The notes under the pieces: generated by a model
Database searches by the model: none
Told to the model about the DNA's origin: nothing
What the model saw: only the letters and a program-made list of their open reading frames with translations
NCBI RefSeq assembly: GCF_003058325.1
Contig: NZ_CP028843.1
Coordinates: 5,809,001 to 5,873,000 of the forward strand
DNA length: 64,000 nt
DNA from: Methylobacterium currus
Lineage (GTDB): Bacteria; Pseudomonadota; Alphaproteobacteria; Rhizobiales; Beijerinckiaceae
Reading direction: 5' to 3'
Made by a program: the position numbers and the translations under genes
Part shown: piece after piece, positions 1 to 6,148 of the stretch
Numbering within the stretch: the stretch's first letter is position 1
Layout of the letters: each line of letters begins with the position of its first letter

Positions 1-94
1 ACGTTGCGTTAACCACGCGACCCTGTCGGCATGCCGCTCGCACCACCCTCCTGCGCGCGGGAAAATGTGTCCCGCCCCGGGAGAGAGTGTTCAC

Positions 95-358
95 ATGTGG
101 CACAGTGCCGTCGGTTTCCTGGCCGTCGCCGTTTCGATCGCCCTGATCATCCGGCATTTCGGCGCGCCACGCGCGGTGATCTACGTCTTCGTGATCACCG
201 GGCTCGGTGCCTCCGTGGCGACCATGCTGCTTGCCGACATCAACACGGTCGATCCGGGGACGAGCCGCGCGCCGGCCTTCACCGCGCAGATGCCGCCGGT
301 CGCGGGCCGCGACGCGCAGGACCTGCGGAGCACCCACGACCCGCGCGGCTGGCGCTGA
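95..358 (+). CDS. Small membrane protein, unknown function
   Basis: Predicted 87-residue protein. The chosen ATG has a purine-rich Shine-Dalgarno (GGGAGAGAG) a few bases upstream; an in-frame ATG ten codons earlier lacks one. Two hydrophobic stretches (about residues 5-20 and 27-45) suggest two membrane segments, followed by a polar tail rich in Pro and Arg. I do not recognise the family. It converges on the transporter remnant just downstream. Codon use is typical of the window (G/C third positions), so it is probably a real gene, but no function can be assigned. Confidence 0.6.
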   Translation: MWHSAVGFLAVAVSIALIIRHFGAPRAVIYVFVITGLGASVATMLLADINTVDPGTSRAPAFTAQMPPVAGRDAQDLRSTHDPRGWR

Positions 359-361
359 GGC

Positions 362-484
362 TCAGGACAGCGAGATCAGCGCGACCCCGGCGATCATCAC
401 GCCGTAGCCGAGAAGACGCCCGAACCCGGCCGGGTGCTGCGCGAAGCCGACCCAGCCGTCATGGTCGAGCAGCACCGAGGTGAC
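362..484 (-). pseudogene. C-terminal remnant of a DMT-family (YdcZ/DUF606-like) transporter
   Basis: Read leftward, this frame encodes about 40 residues ending in a clean TGA. They contain the stretch VTSVLLDHDGWVGF and the hydrophobic end GYGVMIAGVALISLS. This pattern (LLDHxGWxGF, a short basic loop, then a last helix) is that of the C-terminus of YdcZ/DUF606 drug/metabolite transporters. Upstream of the Val codon at 484 the reading frame continues into unrelated Arg-rich sequence, and the start and preceding helices are absent. The gene is therefore a truncated fragment. It marks a likely junction where the neighbouring accessory locus replaced the rest of the gene. Family assignment is from memory of the motif, not a search. 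Confidence 0.55.
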
Positions 485-544
485 TCCGGGATCGCGACGC
501 CCTCCATCGGATCGCGACCGTCCCGGCGGCTGGCGCTTGCGCTG

Positions 545-817
545 TCAGGCCCCTCCGACCGGCAGGATGCCGATCTCGCCGGAGGTCTCGGCCACCACCC
601 GCCGGTCGCCGATCCGGGCCGGAAGCTGGCGGGCGGTGTGATCGTCGCGCACATAGGCGATCCAGGCGGGATCGCCGATGCCGTCCCGGCCTTCGCCGAC
701 GCCCTGGACGCCGGGGATCTGCCGGAGCACGGTCTCGGCCTCCTGTCGCGCTGCCGACACTGCCTGCTTGGGACGGTACGGAACCGGCCCGCCTTCGAAG
801 ATGACGTCGCTGGACAT
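545..817 (-). CDS. 90-residue protein resembling the leader segment of trypsin-like peptidases
   Basis: Small protein lying 37 bp downstream of the large amidase-protease gene on the same strand, probably co-transcribed. The internal ATG giving MSSDVIFEGG was chosen because the longer frame overlaps the upstream gene. It contains IPGVQGVGEG followed by WIAYVRD and a charged C-terminal half. This resembles the VxGVGxG segment that precedes the catalytic domain in the neighbouring 1010-residue protein (VVVGVGIG, then VLNVYV). I infer it is a free-standing copy of that segment, which might act as an inhibitor or folding partner of the protease. No signal peptide or membrane helix is visible. Function is unproven. 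Confidence 0.5.
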   Translation of the reverse strand: MSSDVIFEGGPVPYRPKQAVSAARQEAETVLRQIPGVQGVGEGRDGIGDPAWIAYVRDDHTARQLPARIGDRRVVAETSGEIGILPVGGA

Positions 818-854
818 GGCTGCGACCCCTGTGGTCGCCCCGGCGCCTCGGCGC

Positions 855-3800
855 TCACGGGAACAGAGCGATGTCGAGCGCGTCGAGGACGTGGCTGATC
901 TTGTTCGCGAAGGTAAGCTCGGTGCCACCGGCGAACAAGAGTCCGACCGGCGACCGGCCCTGGCCCCAGGTCCAGATCAGGGAGCCTGAATCTCCGGGCT
1001 GGCTGAAGGTCTTGCCGTCGTTGCCCTTGACGGTGATCTGGTCGCGGAAATTCGCCACGCGCCCGCCGCCATAATTCACCTGGATCGATGCGTTCACGTC
1101 GATGATGCGGCCGGAGGTCAGCTGGGTCGTCCGGCCGGACTTGCCGACGACCAGGTCCTCCCGGGATTCGACCGGCTGGCTTCCCACGGCGAAGTAGGCC
1201 CAGTCCGCCCCGTTCCGGTAGATGAAGTCCTCGCGCACCCGGTCGGGCCAGCACCAGGCTACCGCGCAATCGACGTAGTTGACGCCGTCCGCCGCGTAGT
1301 CGAGCGGAACCCACCTCTCCAGCACGGCGACCTGGTTGGCGGCATTCGGAGCCAGGTCGTAGGGACCGGGCTGCAGGATGGCATCGCCGGCCTGGCAGTC
1401 GTTGCGGTTGGCGAGGACGTGGTTGTTGCTCAGCATAAAGAGGCGGTTCTGGCGCGCGCCGGACCGGCCGCGCGCGAGCGCGCCCTGGGTGCCGGCAGAC
1501 ACCTTGAAATGCCCGACCGAGATGCCGCAGGGCGAGGGCCGCGCCAGATGGGTGTGGGCATGCGCCTCGATCGGCCCCGACTTGATCACGTTGACCCGCT
1601 CGCGGTCCGAGATCATGGATCGCATCCCCAGATGGTCCACGAGCACCGCCTTGGCGGCGTCCATCCCCATCGGTTCGGTGACGTAGACGTTGAGGACCGG
1701 GGCGCCCGGGCCGGCCGCGCCGACCGATTCGAAGTCGCGATGCGCCGATCCGATGCCGACGCCGACCACGACCCGGTGCGGCTCGGGCGGCTCGGTGGCG
1801 CCGTCGAGCGCGAAGGCGGCCGCGGCGGGACGGGCGAAGATTTTCGCCTCGAGCTCCCGATGCATCCCCACGAGCGCGTCGCCGACGTCGCTCCGGCCGA
1901 TGACGACGGCCGGCGCCGGCATCGCCGGGGCGGCCGCATCTGCCGGGGCGAAGGCCCTCGCCTCGGCGACGACCTCCATTCTCCCTGGCTCGGGCGGCGG
2001 CTCGAAGGCCGGCCGGGGCTCGGGCGCGGCTTCGACGACCTCGTCGGGCCGCGCCGCCCCGTCCTCCGGCAGGAACCGGCGGGCATCGGCCAGCGCCTTG
2101 TTCCACCGGTTGACGAGGCCCTTCCAGAAACGGCTCGTCTCGTCGCGCCGCCGGCGCTCGTAGGCCTCCCTGGCGGAGCGCAGATCGGCGAGAAGCCGCT
2201 GCGGCTCGGTCTCCGCGCGCGCCACGGCGGCGCGGGTCTCCGGTCCGACCGATTGATCGGTGGCGACGCCGACGGCCCTCTGGAGGATCCAGGCGGCGCC
2301 GCGGGTCCCGCGGTTGAAGACGCAGTCGCGCAGGTAGAACTCGACGGCCGCGTTCGACGTCCACTCCGCCGCCAGGTCCGTGTCCTGCGCGATGAACGCG
2401 ACGGCGCGGCGCTCGGCCTCCGCCTGCCGGCCGCTCTCGACCAGGGCCACCAGGTCGTCGCAGACCGCCTTGTTGAAGCGCTCGTTGATCCCGGCGACCT
2501 CGTAGCGGCCGCCGCCGTCGTCGGGCGGCAAGCGATAGACCTCGAGCCGCCCCTGGCCGTCGCGGCGCGCCTCGTAGTTCACGATGATCTGCGCCATGTC
2601 CAGGCGCCGGGTGTCCCCGGCCCGGGCCGCCTCGGCGACGAGCGCCTGCGTCTCCGCCTCGACCTTGAGGTCCTGCACCACGCAGATATACGGGTTGGCC
2701 TCGGACTGCGCGACCTTGCCGTCCGCCCGCAGCGAGACCCGGGTCCGCCGGATCGAGTCGCTCTCGTTGCCGCCGATCGTCACCGCGTAGCGGCCGGTGC
2801 GGTCCTCGCCGATCTCGACGACGATCGCGCTATGCGACGGGTAGTCCGAGCGCTCCCGCGCCTCCGCATAGGTGACGGCGCCGCCGGAACGGTTGCGGTG
2901 GATCAGGTCGCCGACCTTCGGGGCGTATTCGTTGATCGCCCGGGCGCGAAACACGCCTCGCCGCGCATCGGCATTGGCAATCGCCGCTTTCACGAAGACT
3001 GCGTGGGAGGCCGAGAAGGCGAACTCGCTCCGCGACGCCCCGGCTGTCCTGATGCACCAGGAGACGAAGGTGGCGGACCACGGGAACGTGGTGACGTCGC
3101 CCGGCGGCGCGATGCCGATCCCGCGGCAATACGTGTCGATCCGCGACCGCAGCGGCTCGTCCGTCTCGGCGATCCCGTGATAGGCCGCATGCTCGGCGGT
3201 CGCGACGGCGACGAGCGCCCCGACATACCCGGTCGTCGCCGGTGCCTCCGCGGCCGACGGCCCGCTGAACTCGGCCATGGCGGGCAGCGCCGCCGGCTCG
3301 CCCTCGAGGAGGGCCGCCGCGACGGCATCCGCCGGCGCTCCACTGGCCGGACCCATCACGACCGCGACCTCCTCCGCCGTATAGGCCGGGTCCCAGTGGC
3401 TGTTGTGGGGAACCTGGCTGTGCCCGTAATGGCCGCCCCGGGTCGTCCAGTGCTCGACATCGCGGTTGTGCCCCCCGGGATCGCGGCCGTGGACCGCCGG
3501 CTTCGGCAGGCCGTTCGGCCATTCGGCCGGAATGCCGTGCCGCTGCTCCAGCCAACGGCAGAGCGCCGCCAGGGTCGCGAGCGAGGTCGGCGACTTGGCG
3601 CTGCCGGCGAAGCCCACGAGCTCGATCTGGATCGCGTGGCTTCGGTTGGTCTCCGGCGTCCCGGCGGGATGCTCCAGCGCCGTGACCGCGGTCTCGGTAT
3701 CGACGTGCTGGTAGACGACGTCCTGATCAACGGTAAAATGCGGATAGCTGCCCGTCTTCTTATATGTCGCGATCGCTCCGGCTGCCGAACTTCCCTCAGT

Positions 3801-3887
3801 CGTGTGGTGGATGATCTTGTAGGGCCCGTCGCGATAATTGCCGATACCGGGAAACGGTGTCTGGATGGCGAGAGGATACCAGGCCAT
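855..3887 (-). CDS. Multidomain amidase / DUF2272 / GH108-PG-binding / trypsin-like serine protease
   Basis: Predicted 1010-residue protein. The ATG beginning MAWYPL has a strong Shine-Dalgarno (GAGGGAG); an upstream TTG is less likely. Residues about 20-180 form an N-acetylmuramoyl-L-alanine amidase (amidase_2) with KIIHHTTEG near the N-terminus and the zinc-ligand end SHWDPAY. Residues about 225-400 look like DUF2272, a papain-like fold, with SWC and HSAIVVEI. Residues about 430-605 match a GH108/PG-binding_3 module (NYEARRD, GGGRYEVAGIN, LQRAVGV). A Pro/Ala/Glu linker leads to an S1-type protease with His823 (SNNHVL), Asp873 (NYVDCA) and Ser967 (GDSGS), so the full triad is present. No signal peptide is visible. 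Three wall-directed modules joined to a protease is an unusual architecture; the target is unknown. Confidence 0.8.
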   Translation of the reverse strand: MAWYPLAIQTPFPGIGNYRDGPYKIIHHTTEGSSAAGAIATYKKTGSYPHFTVDQDVVYQHVDTETAVTALEHPAGTPETNRSHAIQIELVGFAGSAKSPTSLATLAALCRWLEQRHGIPAEWPNGLPKPAVHGRDPGGHNRDVEHWTTRGGHYGHSQVPHNSHWDPAYTAEEVAVVMGPASGAPADAVAAALLEGEPAALPAMAEFSGPSAAEAPATTGYVGALVAVATAEHAAYHGIAETDEPLRSRIDTYCRGIGIAPPGDVTTFPWSATFVSWCIRTAGASRSEFAFSASHAVFVKAAIANADARRGVFRARAINEYAPKVGDLIHRNRSGGAVTYAEARERSDYPSHSAIVVEIGEDRTGRYAVTIGGNESDSIRRTRVSLRADGKVAQSEANPYICVVQDLKVEAETQALVAEAARAGDTRRLDMAQIIVNYEARRDGQGRLEVYRLPPDDGGGRYEVAGINERFNKAVCDDLVALVESGRQAEAERRAVAFIAQDTDLAAEWTSNAAVEFYLRDCVFNRGTRGAAWILQRAVGVATDQSVGPETRAAVARAETEPQRLLADLRSAREAYERRRRDETSRFWKGLVNRWNKALADARRFLPEDGAARPDEVVEAAPEPRPAFEPPPEPGRMEVVAEARAFAPADAAAPAMPAPAVVIGRSDVGDALVGMHRELEAKIFARPAAAAFALDGATEPPEPHRVVVGVGIGSAHRDFESVGAAGPGAPVLNVYVTEPMGMDAAKAVLVDHLGMRSMISDRERVNVIKSGPIEAHAHTHLARPSPCGISVGHFKVSAGTQGALARGRSGARQNRLFMLSNNHVLANRNDCQAGDAILQPGPYDLAPNAANQVAVLERWVPLDYAADGVNYVDCAVAWCWPDRVREDFIYRNGADWAYFAVGSQPVESREDLVVGKSGRTTQLTSGRIIDVNASIQVNYGGGRVANFRDQITVKGNDGKTFSQPGDSGSLIWTWGQGRSPVGLLFAGGTELTFANKISHVLDALDIALFP

Positions 3888-4169
3888 GGCGCTCCCTCTG
3901 ACTGGTTGATTAGTCGACAAAAAGCGTAATTTTACGCATTAGGACCTATCGACGCAGTCAAGTCAATCGGATATCGTCATCTCAATTGGCGGTAATCGAC
4001 GATCGGTCAGCCGTCCTTACCGTTCGAATTGCCGGACATCCCGCGTCGCGCATGTGACGTGCGGCGTCAACTGAAACGCAGGGCGAGTGGATCAAATGGC
4101 CGACGCACTCCCGGGGCGCCTATCCGCGGCGCGGCGCGGGATGCTCGACGGGCGAGGCGGAGGACGGAG

Positions 4170-5015
4170 ATGATCGCGTATTTTGGGGCGACGTGCTTCG
4201 GCGCGCTCGTCGGCTGGTACGTCTACTACATCAACCGGTATCGCCGCAGCGACGTGCAGCTCGGCGATCTGACCACCGTGGTCGGCGTGATCGGCGGCGG
4301 GGTCGTCACCGTCCTGTTCAAGGACCCGGCGCTCTTCGGCGCCTACGGCCTGGGACTGGCACTCGGGTTCTTCGGCTACTTCCTGGTGCTGATCGCCTTG
4401 GTGCGCCGCAGCCAGAACTTCAGCAGTGACTGGTTCCTGGACGGGCGCCGGACGCGCCCCGCCGAGCCGATCTACATCCCGGGCGATGCGCCGCCGCCCG
4501 CATCGGGCTTCGCGGTCCCGACGGGGCTCCCGCCGGGGCTTCCATCGGCGACGGCGAGCGCCCTCTCGGTCCAGAGCTTCCAGGCCGTCGACGCCAAAGC
4601 CGAGCGGATCATCCGGGCCTGCGAGGACGAGTGGCCGGCCACGAAGGGCGATTGCAGCGCCTTCGTGCGCGACGTCGCGGCCGCCCTCGGCATGGCCCTC
4701 GACGGCAACGCGAACGCGATCGTCGACCGGATCAAGGGCGCGGAATGGCAGGCGCTCGTCGATGGCCGTGAGGCGAAGATCGCGGCGGACCAGGGCCTGT
4801 TCGTCGTCGGCGGCCTCAAGGGAGGCGATCAGCAGGAGCCATCGGCGCATGGGCACGTGGTGGTGGTGGTGGCGGGACCGCTGGCCCGCGGGCTCTACCC
4901 GACGGCGTATTGGGGACGGCTCGGCGGCGTCGGCGAGCGGGCGAAGACGGTCAACTGGGCCTGGCGCGCCGCCGACCGCGACAAGGTCGTGTACGCGGCG
5001 CGTTCTGTGCCGTGA
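4170..5015 (+). CDS. Membrane-anchored putative NlpC/P60-like Cys-His hydrolase
   Basis: Predicted 281-residue protein, transcribed divergently from the amidase-protease gene. The ATG was chosen for the GGAGG motif about 7 bp upstream. Residues 1-80 contain about three hydrophobic segments, followed by a Pro-rich linker (100-125). The C-terminal domain has GDCSAFVRDVA, placing a likely nucleophile at Cys162, and AHGHVVVVVAG, giving His227/229, with a polar NWAW stretch near 262. This order fits the NlpC/P60 or CHAP-like superfamily that cleaves peptidoglycan amide bonds, although overall similarity is weak and the assignment is inferred from the Cys/His pattern. It may be the membrane partner of the soluble enzyme next door. 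Confidence 0.6.
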   Translation: MIAYFGATCFGALVGWYVYYINRYRRSDVQLGDLTTVVGVIGGGVVTVLFKDPALFGAYGLGLALGFFGYFLVLIALVRRSQNFSSDWFLDGRRTRPAEPIYIPGDAPPPASGFAVPTGLPPGLPSATASALSVQSFQAVDAKAERIIRACEDEWPATKGDCSAFVRDVAAALGMALDGNANAIVDRIKGAEWQALVDGREAKIAADQGLFVVGGLKGGDQQEPSAHGHVVVVVAGPLARGLYPTAYWGRLGGVGERAKTVNWAWRAADRDKVVYAARSVP

Positions 5016-5032
5016 CCCCGCGACGGTGACCC

Positions 5033-5302
5033 ATGACCTGGCTCGGCCCCATCGGCAGCGCCGGATTCGGGCTCGTCTGCGGCTGGCTCGCGCTGCATGT
5101 CGCCCAGGGGAGCCGGCACCGCCTGCGTGCGGCCGCCTTCGCGGCCGTTCTCCTGGCGGGCGGCCTGGTCCTGATCCTGGTCCGCGACGACGCGGTCCAC
5201 GAGGCGGGATCGCTGGCCGCCCTGGGGGCGGGAAGCGCCCTCGGCGTCGTGGTGCGGCTCCGCCTCTCCCGCGAGCCGGGCGGGCGCTCAAGCCTCCTGT
5301 GA
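5033..5302 (+). CDS. Small two-helix membrane protein, unknown function
   Basis: Predicted 89-residue protein 17 bp after the membrane hydrolase gene and on the same strand, so probably in its operon. It contains two hydrophobic stretches (about residues 5-25 and 33-50), and a third weaker one near 57-72. It ends in an Arg/Ser/Gly-rich tail. I do not recognise a family. The position and orientation suggest a membrane accessory of the upstream hydrolase, in the way holin-like or spanin-like small proteins accompany wall hydrolases, but no sequence motif proves that. Confidence 0.55.
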   Translation: MTWLGPIGSAGFGLVCGWLALHVAQGSRHRLRAAAFAAVLLAGGLVLILVRDDAVHEAGSLAALGAGSALGVVVRLRLSREPGGRSSLL

Positions 5303-5351
5303 GCGCCCGGATGAGGTGAGCGCGCCGCGCCGCGATCGTCCCGGCCGGCCC

Positions 5352-5990
5352 TCAGGCCTTCGGCTCGTCGTCCCCGGGCGCCGGGATGTCTGGCGGGGGA
5401 GACTTGGGTGAGGGAGACTCGGGCGACGGAGACTCGGGTGAGGGAGACTCGGGCGAGGGGGCTTCGGGCGACGGGGCCTCGGGGGAGGGCGGGGGCGCTG
5501 GCGGAACATGGTCCTTGCGCCACTGGGCGAAGAGGCTCTGGAGCACCGCGACGGTGTCGCGCACCGCCTTGGCCTCGTCGTCGACGGAGACGCCCTCGGA
5601 GACGGAGTTGCGCGTGGTCAGCACGGCGCGCTCCTCGATCTCGGTCAGGCGCTCGAGGAAGTCGGGGCGCGTGGCCAGGAGGTCGAGGGCGTCGCCCATC
5701 GCGGTGGCGAGGGTGGTGGCGAGCAGTCCCGCGGTCGCGACGTCGCCGACCGAGGCCTCGTAGGGCTCCGGGGCCTCGTCGTCCTCGTCCTCCTCGGCGG
5801 CGGCCTGCAATCCTTCGACCAGGGCCTCGACCAGCTCGACCGCGGTATCCTCGGGCACGGCGAGCCGCACCGCGGCCTCGACGTCGTCGCCGCTGAAGCC
5901 GGCGGTCCCGAGGGTCACCTGCAGGATGCCGGGTCGGCGCAGGCTCAAGGCCATCAGGGTGTTGGCGTAGATGATGGGCGCGTCCGGCAT
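5352..5990 (-). CDS. Hypothetical acidic protein with Pro-Ser-Glu repeat tail
   Basis: Predicted 212-residue protein starting MPDAPIIYAN. The first 150 residues are soluble-looking and acidic, with a Glu/Asp-rich patch (EEDEDDEAPEP) near residue 65. The C-terminal 50 residues are a low-complexity tail of five-residue units (PSPEA, PSPES). It is encoded by a 15-bp tandem repeat, so repeat number can vary without breaking the frame. No signal peptide or membrane segment is visible. It converges on the small membrane gene upstream and precedes the cation ATPase. Function unknown; the coiled, acidic N-terminal part suggests a protein-protein interaction role, which is inference. Confidence 0.6.
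   Translation of the reverse strand: MPDAPIIYANTLMALSLRRPGILQVTLGTAGFSGDDVEAAVRLAVPEDTAVELVEALVEGLQAAAEEDEDDEAPEPYEASVGDVATAGLLATTLATAMGDALDLLATRPDFLERLTEIEERAVLTTRNSVSEGVSVDDEAKAVRDTVAVLQSLFAQWRKDHVPPAPPPSPEAPSPEAPSPESPSPESPSPESPSPKSPPPDIPAPGDDEPKA
5400..5490. repeat. In-frame 15-bp minisatellite encoding Pro-Ser-Pro-Glu units
   Basis: About six degenerate copies of a 15-bp unit resembling GACTCGGGCGACGGA lie in the 3-prime end of the hypothetical gene. Because the unit length is a multiple of three, gain or loss of copies only lengthens or shortens the tail. Confidence 0.75.
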
Positions 5991-6148
5991 GACCTCGACC
6001 TCTTCCGGGCAGGCACGGGGATCCGGTGCCGGCCCGGCCTATATCGCGCTCCGGCGCCGGGGGCGACCACGGCTGGGCCGGTCCTGCGGGCCGGTCCTGC
6101 GAAATCCCGACGAGGGCGCCCGGCTCCCGGATCCGCACCGGGCCGCTC

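Noticed and set aside
5400..5490. Possible CRISPR-like array
   Set aside because: The 15-bp units are contiguous with no spacers and encode an in-frame tail.
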